NCBI GenBank assembly: GCA_035256745.1
Contig: DATEXQ010000043.1
Location: 1-6,428 of the forward strand
Length of the DNA stretch: 6,428 nt
Origin: DATEXQ01 sp035256745
GTDB taxonomy: Bacteria > Patescibacteriota > Microgenomatia > UBA8517
Reading direction: 5' to 3'
Shown here: in pieces, positions 1 through 5,138 of the stretch
Position numbering within the stretch: position 1 is the stretch's first letter
Layout: the number at the start of each line of letters is the position of its first letter
Program-made: the position numbers and the translations under genes
Notes under the pieces: model-generated
The model's input: only the letters and a program-made list of their open reading frames with translations
What the model was told of the DNA's origin: nothing
Databases searched by the model: none

Positions 1-324
1 AGTAATCGGGAGCTAATCCCATCAAACGGCTTCTAAGTGGGGATTGAGGGCTGCAACTCGCCCTCATGAACGCGGAATTGGTAGTAATCGCGGATCAGCT
101 ATGCCGCGGTGAATACGTTCTCGGGTCTTGTACACACCGCCTTAGTATTTATTTTTAGGAACAACGCGCCTGGCAGTTATATCCTCTAGTTGGTTTAAAT
201 CCAACACTCTTATTTTAGAGATTAGCCAAAAAAATTTAGCAATCCTGATAAGGTAACTTATCCGGATGGAGGGCTTGAGGCAAAAGACAGGTTTGAAATT
301 TCAAAAGCATGACGACTTTCGTTG

Positions 325-330
325 GGCGGT
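325..330 (+). other. Candidate EBS1 (exon-binding site) of the intron
   Basis: GGCGGT is complementary over all six bases to ACCGCC (136-141), the last bases of the 5' exon. It lies in the middle of the 19-nt terminal loop (319-337) of the stem 312-318/338-344, on top of the paired segments 303-308/353-358, 291-295/359-363 and 285-289/365-369. This is where group II introns carry EBS1. The G at 324 could also pair with C992, the first base of exon 2, as a delta-delta' pair. A 6-bp GC-rich match could arise by chance, but its place in the loop argues otherwise. Confidence 0.55.
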
Positions 331-513
331 CGGAAGGAAGTCGTTTTATAAAGCTTTTCAAACATGTCTGGAACAGAGGTTATAATGACCTAGGGATATC
401 CACACAAGATAGAGGTTATTGCTTGTGTGGAAGTCAGCTTTTCCATAGTAGGTAATTGACATATTCGGGTTTTGTTTGTAATCTGAATGGAGATTACTGA
501 AGGGGAAAACGTA

Positions 514-1002
514 ATGATAACACCAAATTATATAGTTGGTTTTACAGAAGGTGAAGGGTGTTTTCTAGTTTGTTTGAGAAAGGATAATCGAATTGAACTT
601 CGATTTTTTATCGCTCAAGCAATAGGGAACAAACCTCTATTAGAAGAGGTCAGGAGATTTTTCGGAGTAGGAAGTGTTTACCAAAAATCTAACGTAGAAG
701 GAAAACTTTCTGCCTATGTTTTTGAGGTTGCAAAAAGAGATGAGATTTATGAAGTTATAATTCCTTTCTTTCGAAAATATAGACTGAGAGGAATTAAAGC
801 AAAATCTTTTTCAGTTTTTGAGGAAATAGGAATCATTATTAAAGGTAGGCAGGATAAAAGAAAGCTTACATCCGAAGAATTGAATTATATTACCAACTTA
901 AGATTAGGTATGAATAAACATTACGGCTCGCCCGGTGCGGAAAAACCGCTCGCCGGGTGGGAACGTGCTACAACCTTAATGAAGCACAATCCGTCAAGTT
1001 AG
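514..1002 (+). CDS. Intron-encoded LAGLIDADG homing endonuclease
   Basis: A 162-aa single-domain LAGLIDADG family protein. Such enzymes cut an intronless copy of the gene at the insertion site so that repair copies the intron in. The signature IVGFTEGEGCF is at residues 7-17, with the acidic residue E14 at the catalytic position. Only one motif is present, so it should act as a homodimer like I-CreI. The basic stretches (FFRKYRLRGIKAKS, KGRQDKRK) fit DNA contact. I chose ATG 514 because a good Shine-Dalgarno (GAAGGGG, 499-505) lies 8 nt upstream. The earlier in-frame ATG at 487 sits in the loop of a hairpin (478-497) without a ribosome site. The C-terminal ~25 residues are read through the domain V and VI hairpins, and the stop codon TAG (1000-1002) lies in 16S exon 2. 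The family domain seems to end near GMNK, so the tail is probably structural RNA read as protein. Confidence 0.92.
   Translation: MITPNYIVGFTEGEGCFLVCLRKDNRIELRFFIAQAIGNKPLLEEVRRFFGVGSVYQKSNVEGKLSAYVFEVAKRDEIYEVIIPFFRKYRLRGIKAKSFSVFEEIGIIIKGRQDKRKLTSEELNYITNLRLGMNKHYGSPGAEKPLAGWERATTLMKHNPSS
928..960 (+). ncRNA. Domain-V-like hairpin of the intron
   Basis: A 33-nt hairpin: a 9-bp lower helix (928-936 with 952-960), a 2-nt bulge on the 3' side (U950, C951), a 4-bp upper helix (937-940 with 946-949) and an AAAAA loop. Positions 2-4 read CGC (929-931), one of the two catalytic triads used by group II introns. Its middle G930 pairs with U958, the conserved wobble, and the pair below the bulge is U936-G952, as in well-studied domain V. 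Unusual points are the missing GNRA loop and the UC bulge. It overlaps the endonuclease reading frame. Confidence 0.55.
965..990 (+). ncRNA. Domain-VI-like hairpin and 3' end of the intron
   Basis: GTGCT (965-969) pairs with AGCAC (983-987), 4 nt after the domain-V-like hairpin. The intron then ends in AAT (or AATC), compatible with the AY end of group II introns if the junction is after 990. A983 or A982 could be the branch nucleotide 8-9 nt from the splice site, but neither is clearly bulged, so branching may be lost and splicing may go by hydrolysis. The assignment depends on the group II reading. Confidence 0.4.
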
Positions 1003-1108
1003 TGAAGTTGGGGGCACCCGAACCCCGATTGAATCGGGGGAAGGTGAAACCAGCGACAAGAATTAAGTCGTAACAAGGTATCCGTTCTGGAAGGAGCGGA
1101 TGGATCAC

Positions 1109-1123
1109 CTCCTTTCTAAGGAG
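1109..1123 (+). other. Precursor hairpin covering the 16S anti-Shine-Dalgarno
   Basis: CTCCTT (1109-1114) pairs perfectly with AAGGAG (1118-1123) around a TCT loop. In the unprocessed transcript this hides the anti-Shine-Dalgarno. Maturation at about 1115 would remove the downstream strand and free it. Confidence 0.5.
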
Positions 1124-1133
1124 TGATATAGGC

Positions 1134-1151
1134 CTCCCGCTTTTGCGGGAG
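1134..1151 (+). other. Hairpin in the 16S trailer
   Basis: CTCCCGC (1134-1140), loop TTTT, GCGGGAG (1145-1151): a perfect 7-bp stem without a following T-run, so not itself a terminator. It lies just after the mature 3' end and may mark a processing site. The rest of 1152-1267 has one further imperfect hairpin (CTTTCG/CGAAGG near 1178-1205) and no gene. Confidence 0.5.
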
Positions 1152-1267
1152 CATACACCCCAGTTTTAAGGTCGTCGTTTAACTGTCTTTCGCTAAATAC
1201 GAAGGAGAATAAAACGGAACCAATACTTCCGGTCATATTTTGAGTGTTAAGTACCACTAAAAAATTA

Positions 1268-1292
1268 CCCGCTATATTATGCGGGTTTTTTG
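1268..1292 (+). terminator. Intrinsic terminator after 16S rRNA
   Basis: CCCGC (1269-1273), an 8-nt loop, GCGGG (1282-1286), then six T (1287-1292). The upstream side is A-rich, so the hairpin could also stop transcription arriving on the minus strand. It ends the 16S transcript about 175 nt after the mature rRNA and so separates 16S from the tRNAs and 23S. Confidence 0.8.
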
Positions 1293-1356
1293 ATAGAAAT
1301 TTTTCAATAAATGAAAAAGATGAAGAAAGTAAGAGAATAAAAAATATTGAAGAAAT

Positions 1357-1424
1357 AAAAAAGGAAGCTGCGAGAAATCAATGAATTTAGTCACAAGGGC
1401 TATTTCCAAAGCTGTTCGCAGCTT
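1357..1424 (-). terminator. Possible minus-strand terminator or alternative-structure element
   Basis: AAGCTGCGA (1365-1373) and TCGCAGCTT (1416-1424) are perfect 9-bp inverted repeats, 42 nt apart. Read on the minus strand, the second arm is followed by CC and six T (1362-1357), like a terminator for the exported-protein gene at 1527-2000. The same TCGCAGCTT arm also forms a compact hairpin with AAGCTG (1409-1414), so two structures compete. The long loop makes a simple terminator doubtful. The region 1293-1526 otherwise has only small hairpins (CTGAT/ATCAG, AGATA/TATCT near 1462-1490) and no convincing gene. Confidence 0.4.
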
Positions 1425-1526
1425 ATCCTTCATCCTAATGACGGTATTAGTAAAACCAACCTGATGCTTATATCAGATAGAGGTCTTATCTAACCTGTCT
1501 TTAGGGTAATAAATAACTGAATGGCT

Positions 1527-2000
1527 TTATCTACCGTTGCCGTTACCACCTTTAGAACCAGGATTTCCCGGACCAGTTCCTGGACCATCGTTTCTGCCAT
1601 TTGGGCACCCAGGGGTATCCAGATCGACTCCGTTTCCTACACCACAATTGGCGTGGGAAGGTTGTTGAGTCGGCGCAGGTGTAGGCGGGATAACAGGTGT
1701 AGAAGTTGGTCCGTAAGTTGGAGTTGGATTAGATGTTTCTTGAGTGCTTGTTTGTGTAGTTACCCCTTCAGGGCAAACACCTTCTTTACAAGGGCACTCG
1801 CAATCCAAAGCTCCATTTTTATAAACGCAAACAAGACCATATTCCGGCAAGGTAAAAATTTCATCTGGTCCTTGTTCAGCCTCCGGTAACCTAGAATAGA
1901 TAATTGTAAATGGTTTTTCTTGGGCTGCTACAACTGCTGCTGTACTTGCAATAACTAGAAGTACTGTTAATAAAATAATGGAAAGAAACTTCTTGTTCAT
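1527..2000 (-). CDS. Small Cys-rich exported protein, function unknown
   Basis: A 157-aa protein I do not recognise. It begins with a clear signal peptide: basic MNKKF, hydrophobic core 5-24, probable cleavage after VVAA near residue 26. A short N-terminal domain follows, with cysteines at 58, 67, 69, 71 and 76 (pattern CECPC..GVC), then a Pro/Thr-rich linker (about 88-115), and a C-terminal part with C119 and C132 (CGVGNG...DTPGCPNG) ending in a Gly/Asn/Pro-rich tail. This suggests a secreted or surface protein whose linker holds the C-terminal motif away from the cell. ATG 2000 is preferred over the GTG directly before it, because the AAGGAG site (2007-2012) is 6 nt from the ATG. It is transcribed towards 16S, from its own promoter at 2212-2240. 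Real coding is well supported by the signal peptide, ribosome site and promoter. Confidence 0.88.
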   Translation of the reverse strand: MNKKFLSIILLTVLLVIASTAAVVAAQEKPFTIIYSRLPEAEQGPDEIFTLPEYGLVCVYKNGALDCECPCKEGVCPEGVTTQTSTQETSNPTPTYGPTSTPVIPPTPAPTQQPSHANCGVGNGVDLDTPGCPNGRNDGPGTGPGNPGSKGGNGNGR

Positions 2001-2211
2001 CACGATCTCCTTTTTTAAAATTGGTTATAGTTTTGCCCTCTCGAGTTGAGCAATACTGTTAATTTTTTCCGCCAAAGCTGAAGGCGGATGGAAAAAGCTA
2101 ATAGCTTTTACCAATTCAATTGTAATTTCGGATCACCTTTACTTTCTGGTTATTACTTAGCCATTCAATTTTAATGTGCTTTATTACGCGCTTATGCGTA
2201 TATAGGTGAGT

Positions 2212-2240
2212 ATTATATACGTATTGAAGTTGATTTTCAA
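2212..2240 (-). promoter_or_regulatory. Sigma70-type promoter of the exported-protein gene
   Basis: On the minus strand TTGAAA (2240-2235), a 17-nt spacer and TATAAT (2217-2212). The start point would be near 2205, giving an unusually long leader of about 205 nt before ATG 2000. The leader contains AAAAGCT/AGCTTTT and CCGCC/GGCGG hairpins (about 2068-2109). No known riboswitch was recognised. Confidence 0.75.
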
Positions 2241-2258
2241 CTATTATGGGATATTAAA

Positions 2259-4601
2259 TTAGCTTTGATTCTGTTTTTCTTCTGAGGGACCTTGAAAAAT
2301 ATTTCCGGTTTGGGGTTTTAGTTCAGTAGAAGAAGTTATAGGTCTTTGAGTATTTGGTCTGTAATTTTCCCTTCTGGGAGGAAAATGCCTTCCTCGCGAT
2401 GTTTCTCTTTGAGGTCTTTGAAACCGTCTTTGATAGGTAGGATGATGGGGAATATAAGCCGGCTCTTCAGTATAAGGAGCTTTCTCTTTTTGAGTCCATC
2501 TTTCTCTTGAAATAGAAATAACTTTTGGTCTATTTTGATTTTTTGAAATAGGAAGGGGAAGGGTATGAGCAAGGAATGGTCTTGACGAATGACCGTCAAT
2601 CATAAGCTTAATTGCGATTTGATAATTGGAAAGATTTACAAGATCGTTTTCGCTAAATACTTCTGCAAATTCTTTATTTAAAATTGCAGCATCCTCGGCT
2701 CCAGCAGAGAAAGTAATAATTGTTCCGGCATTTCCCAGAATCGCTTTTCTGACATTTTCAGGAATTTGAGCCATATATTGGTTGGCAAGACAAAGAGAAA
2801 GATTGTATTTTCTTATTTCCGAAAGAATTTTAATAAAAGAATCGGTGGCAAAATTTTGAAACTCATCAACAAAGACATAATATGGTTTTCGTTCGTTAAT
2901 CGGAGTATCGACTCTTCGCATTGCTGCCAGCTGGATTTTTGTGATAAGCATTGCTCCAAGAAGATTGGCGTTATCTTCTCCCAGCCTTCCTTGGGAAAGA
3001 TTGGCAAGTAATATTTTTTCTTGATTTAAAATGTCGTCAATTGAAATAGAACTTTTTGGGTGTCCTATTATTCTTCTGATCATGGGAGATGTTACAAATT
3101 GTCCGACTTTGTTTTGAATAGGGGCTATGGCTTCCTTTTGTAATCTATCGGGCATTTTTTCATACTCGTCGATCCAAAAATGTACTAATGCAGAATCTTT
3201 AGTTTTTTCCAGAATTCTATCTCTGTAGTTTTTATTTGCCAGAATTTTTAAAACATCTTCTAAGGTTGTATTAGGTTGTTCAGCCAGAGTCATAAAGGAA
3301 TTTCTTAAAATATATTCCATTCTTGCAGACCAAACATTTGCCCAGACTTTTGTAAAAATACTCATTAATCCAGAAACTACAAGTTCTGCTTCTTCTCGGT
3401 TGGTGACTTCCAAAGGATTGATGGTTATGGGGAAATCTTTATCCGCCGGATTAAAGTAAACGGTATCGTTGAGTCTATGACCTGGTATGTAATCCAGAAG
3501 AACATCACAGGTGTCTCCGTGCGGATCTATATAGGTAACACCTCTATCCTTTTTGAAATCATCGATTATCATATTTGCCATCATTGTCGATTTTCCGGTT
3601 CCGGTTTTTCCAACCGTCCAAATATGTCGGAGTCTATCTAAGTTTTTAACCCCAAAAATTGTATCTTTGTTTCTAAATAGAGTTCGGGCAAAAAAGTTAA
3701 TTTCTTTTTTGTCCTCTTCGGTTGCAGATATTGCGTCTGGAAGGTTTTCCGGTGGTTCGGATAATACCGATGTTCCCCAGGCGATAGAGGATGTTTTTAT
3801 CTTTTCGGATGGTAAATGCCAAATAGTTGCCAGTTCTTGAATATTTAGAATTTGATTATTAGTCACCCTTCTTAAATAAAGGGAATTAATTATAGAACCG
3901 TGGTTTAAAATACCTTTTTTTTGAGTAGAGAAAGAATTTCCGTCGGATCTAGCAAAGACACCAAAGGCGCTTTTTAACTCTGTTAGGGTTTTATTCGTAT
4001 TACCAGCAATACGAATTGATACTTTGAAACCTGGGTAAGAAATCTTTTCTTTTATTACGGAAGCGTCCGGTCTGGGGGAATAACTACCATCTTCATTTTT
4101 TGTTCCTTTTTCGGAATACGACTCACCTTTTCTTTGCCAGGACGAACTTGTCGACTCAAGTGCATATTGGATTAAAGCGATTTGTTCAGGGTCGCTTTTG
4201 GAAAGAACCGAAAGAATAGAAGCCATAGGATCGATATCGGTAAAAGCACTAAATATGGCAATCGGATAATAACTTCCCTTTCTTAAAATTAATGATTCCG
4301 CTTCTATGTTTTGTCCTTCTAAGGGGTCTTTCGATTTTTCAATTATTACCAAAGGATAATTGGATTGAATTTGAGTTTCTATAAAGGGAGCCAAAGTCTC
4401 ATCACAGGTTATCTGAAATTTGATCTGCTGGTTGATGAGCGCAATTTCCAAAGCTAGAGCTTGAGGATAAACTCCTGTTAATTTTTGAAAAAAAGATACT
4501 GAATTAATTTGAGTTAAGGCAGCAAGAAATGTCTGCGCGGCTTCGGGTGTAATCTCCGTATTTCTGGGAAGCTTTAAAACTAAAGATACAAGATTATTCA
4601 T
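2259..4601 (-). CDS. VirD4/TraG-like secretion-type (conjugative) DNA-transport ATPase
   Basis: A 780-aa P-loop ATPase of the HerA/VirD4/TraD superfamily, whose members pump DNA or protein substrates through type IV machines as hexamers. Visible are Walker A GKTGTGKS (331-338), the family motif YIDPHGD (357-363), Walker B YYVFVDEF with D579/E580, and LANQY (605-609) with the sensor-like glutamine. An N-terminal region of about 300 residues with no clear membrane segment precedes the motor and resembles the extension seen in CPR homologues. After about 685 the protein becomes a Pro/Arg/Gln-rich, probably disordered tail. Classical VirD4 is shorter (about 650 aa) and has N-terminal membrane helices, so this one must be recruited by a partner or act in the cytoplasm. 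No relaxase, VirB4 or pilus gene is nearby, so a role in DNA transfer, competence or pili is inference. The ATG lacks a usable Shine-Dalgarno; TATAAT lies 11 nt upstream. Confidence 0.93.
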   Translation of the reverse strand: MNNLVSLVLKLPRNTEITPEAAQTFLAALTQINSVSFFQKLTGVYPQALALEIALINQQIKFQITCDETLAPFIETQIQSNYPLVIIEKSKDPLEGQNIEAESLILRKGSYYPIAIFSAFTDIDPMASILSVLSKSDPEQIALIQYALESTSSSWQRKGESYSEKGTKNEDGSYSPRPDASVIKEKISYPGFKVSIRIAGNTNKTLTELKSAFGVFARSDGNSFSTQKKGILNHGSIINSLYLRRVTNNQILNIQELATIWHLPSEKIKTSSIAWGTSVLSEPPENLPDAISATEEDKKEINFFARTLFRNKDTIFGVKNLDRLRHIWTVGKTGTGKSTMMANMIIDDFKKDRGVTYIDPHGDTCDVLLDYIPGHRLNDTVYFNPADKDFPITINPLEVTNREEAELVVSGLMSIFTKVWANVWSARMEYILRNSFMTLAEQPNTTLEDVLKILANKNYRDRILEKTKDSALVHFWIDEYEKMPDRLQKEAIAPIQNKVGQFVTSPMIRRIIGHPKSSISIDDILNQEKILLANLSQGRLGEDNANLLGAMLITKIQLAAMRRVDTPINERKPYYVFVDEFQNFATDSFIKILSEIRKYNLSLCLANQYMAQIPENVRKAILGNAGTIITFSAGAEDAAILNKEFAEVFSENDLVNLSNYQIAIKLMIDGHSSRPFLAHTLPLPISKNQNRPKVISISRERWTQKEKAPYTEEPAYIPHHPTYQRRFQRPQRETSRGRHFPPRRENYRPNTQRPITSSTELKPQTGNIFQGPSEEKQNQS

Positions 4602-4612
4602 ACCTATCTTGT

Positions 4613-4618
4613 ATTATA
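4613..4618 (-). promoter_or_regulatory. -10 element just upstream of the ATPase gene
   Basis: A perfect TATAAT on the minus strand, 11 nt before ATG 4601. Transcription would start about 4-5 nt before the ATG, giving an almost leaderless mRNA, in line with the absent Shine-Dalgarno. No good -35 is seen; the upstream stretch is A/T tracts. Confidence 0.5.
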
Positions 4619-4650
4619 TCTTTTTTTACAAAAAATTTGCTAAGTAAAGA

Positions 4651-4697
4651 AAAAAATTCCCCGCAAAGTTTTTGTGTTGTATATACACTTTGCGGGG
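4651..4697 (-). terminator. Intrinsic terminator after the 57-aa membrane protein gene
   Basis: Perfect 11-bp inverted repeat CCCCGCAAAGT (4659-4669) / ACTTTGCGGGG (4687-4697) with a 17-nt loop. On the minus strand it is followed by AA and six T (4656-4651). It starts 6 nt after the stop codon at 4703 and isolates the small gene from the ATPase gene downstream. Confidence 0.8.
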
Positions 4698-4702
4698 ATG
4701 GA

Positions 4703-4876
4703 TCATAAGAGACCGAGAAAAAGTATAACCATTGCTGCAGTTGTGACAAATAATACGATTTTTATAATCAACCAAGCAGTTTTGATCAGATTAAACTTTC
4801 CGTTCAATTCTGGCTCTAGGCTGACCATCTCTTCACAATCACGAATTATGCCTTCTGCCATTTTAAGATCAAACAT
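4703..4876 (-). CDS. Small single-pass membrane protein, 57 aa, function unknown
   Basis: An open frame of 57 codons ending in TGA. ATG 4876 is preceded by AAAGGAG (4891-4885) at 8 nt spacing, one of the best ribosome sites in the window, and the stop is followed by a strong terminator. Together these support a real gene. The N-terminal ~32 residues (MFDLKMAEGIIRDCEEMVSL...) are mixed-charge and likely helical. Residues about 36-56 (LIIKIVLFVTTAAMVILFLGL) form one membrane helix running to the C-terminus, like a tail-anchored protein with its N-terminus in the cytoplasm. It has no recognised family. It sits directly upstream of the ATPase on the same strand, but the terminator argues for separate transcripts. 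A consensus TTGACA lies on the minus strand at 4918-4913 but has no good -10, so the promoter is unclear. Confidence 0.8.
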   Translation of the reverse strand: MFDLKMAEGIIRDCEEMVSLEPELNGKFNLIKTAWLIIKIVLFVTTAAMVILFLGLL

Positions 4877-4905
4877 AGGTTATTCTCCTTTCCTAATTAT
4901 TTAAA

Positions 4906-4920
4906 TGTTCTTTGTCAAAG
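4906..4920 (+). promoter_or_regulatory. boxA-like motif upstream of tRNA-Ile
   Basis: TGTTCTTTGTCAAAG resembles the rRNA antitermination boxA and shares TGTTCTTTG with the motif ahead of 23S (5820-5828). It lies upstream of the tRNA-Ile promoter, so it may be a leftover of an older continuous rrn leader. Confidence 0.35.
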
Positions 4921-4977
4921 GTCTCTATCTGGAGTATTTTACAACTTTTAAGGCAAGAATAAAAATTATGGGATAAA

Positions 4978-5006
4978 TTGTGTTTAGCTTGGGTTTGTGG
5001 TAAATT
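4978..5006 (+). promoter_or_regulatory. Extended -10 promoter for tRNA-Ile
   Basis: TTGTGT (4978-4983), a 17-nt spacer ending in TGG (extended -10) and TAAATT (5001-5006). The start would fall near 5013, 7 nt before the tRNA. This fits an independent tRNA unit not fed by 16S transcription. Confidence 0.55.
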
Positions 5007-5019
5007 AGGAAGGTTTTAC

Positions 5020-5091
5020 GGGCGATTGGTTCAGCGGTAGAACGCTTTCCTGATAAGAAAGAGGTGGATGGTTCGACTCCATCATCGCCCA
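5020..5091 (+). tRNA. tRNA-Ile (anticodon GAT)
   Basis: A 72-nt cloverleaf. Acceptor GGGCGAT pairs with ATCGCCC, discriminator A5091. D arm GTTC/GAAC. Anticodon stem CTTTC/GAAAG with loop CTGATAA, so anticodon GAT. T arm GATGG/CCATC with TTCGACT. CCA is not encoded. It is one of the two tRNAs normally found in bacterial 16S-23S spacers, here with its own promoter and about 3.9 kb away from 16S. Confidence 0.97.
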
Positions 5092-5103
5092 CATTTTTAA
5101 TTC

Positions 5104-5132
5104 TTCGCATTTAAATTTTTCTTCGTTATAAT
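5104..5132 (+). promoter_or_regulatory. Promoter of the 81-aa protein gene
   Basis: TTCGCA (5104-5109, 4 of 6 consensus), a 17-nt spacer and TATAAT (5127-5132). The -10 ends 6 nt before ATG 5139, so the predicted start is the A of the ATG: a leaderless mRNA. There is no Shine-Dalgarno, which agrees. Confidence 0.65.
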
Positions 5133-5138
5133 GAATTT

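Larger units (their letters stand above)
142..991 (+). mobile_element. Intron in 16S rRNA, probably a degenerate group II intron with a homing endonuclease ORF
   Basis: An 850-nt insertion between conserved 16S segments. Structure read by eye: a long-range helix 176-187/375-386 (11 of 12 pairs) encloses a multi-hairpin domain. This holds a GUAA-tetraloop hairpin (242-267) and an extended arm (285-369) whose terminal loop carries GGCGGT (325-330), perfectly complementary to the last six exon bases ACCGCC (136-141), as EBS1-IBS1 pair in group II introns. Hairpins at 400-430 and 478-497 precede the ORF. After it comes a domain-V-like hairpin (928-960) and a domain-VI-like hairpin (965-987). Deviations from group II: no GUGYG at the 5' edge, an AAAAA instead of a GNRA loop in domain V, and no clear bulged branch A. 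I could not build a group I P3-P7 core. The presence of an intron is near certain; the group II class is an inference (about 0.65). Confidence 0.85.
1..1115 (+). rRNA. rrs: 16S ribosomal RNA, 3' part, interrupted by an intron
   Basis: This is the 3' end of small-subunit rRNA; the 5' part lies outside the window. Conserved landmarks are the GTAGTAATCGCGGATCAGC segment around 81-100, the universal GTACACACCGCC at 130-141, GTCGTAACAAGGTA near 1068-1081, and GGATCACCTCCTTTC at the 3' end with the anti-Shine-Dalgarno CCTCC (1108-1112). The decoding-site sequence GCC/CGTC is split by an 850-nt insertion, so the exons are 1-141 and 992-1115. One C is shared at the junction, so 140/991 fits equally well. 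By E. coli numbering the insertion falls at about 1402-1404, at the base of helix 44, next to the A site. The gene must therefore be spliced, or the rRNA used with the insertion. The mature 3' end is placed by similarity and may be off by a few bases. Confidence 0.97.

Noticed and set aside
142..991. Ordinary group I intron reading of the 16S insertion
   Set aside because: The LAGLIDADG ORF suggests it, but the 5' exon does not end in U, the insertion does not end in G, and I found no P7-like GACUA/UAGUC pair or P3 helix. It remains the main alternative.
1272..1433. 53-aa minus-strand frame starting MKDKLRTALEIALV
   Set aside because: No spaced ribosome site; its Phe/Leu-rich part is simply T-rich DNA running through two terminator-like structures.
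1521..1889. 122-aa + strand reading frame
   Set aside because: Antisense shadow of the exported-protein gene: no ribosome site, low-complexity Ser/Arg-rich translation, and the minus strand has a signal peptide and promoter.
2766..3011. Short frames on both strands inside the ATPase gene (also 2336-2599, 2813-3007, 3553-3840)
   Set aside because: They overlap a full-length ATPase with intact motifs and have no start signals of their own.
4674..4904. 76-aa + strand frame
   Set aside because: Antisense to the 57-aa membrane protein gene, which has a ribosome site and terminator; this frame starts inside the terminator hairpin.
4890..4918. TTGACA on the minus strand as promoter of the 57-aa gene
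   Set aside because: The hexamer at the right spacing is only 3 of 6 matches, and the start point would fall inside the ribosome site.
4925..5110. 61-aa minus-strand frame
   Set aside because: Lies across the tRNA-Ile gene in antisense; its apparent similarity to annotated peptides would be the common artefact of translating tRNA genes.
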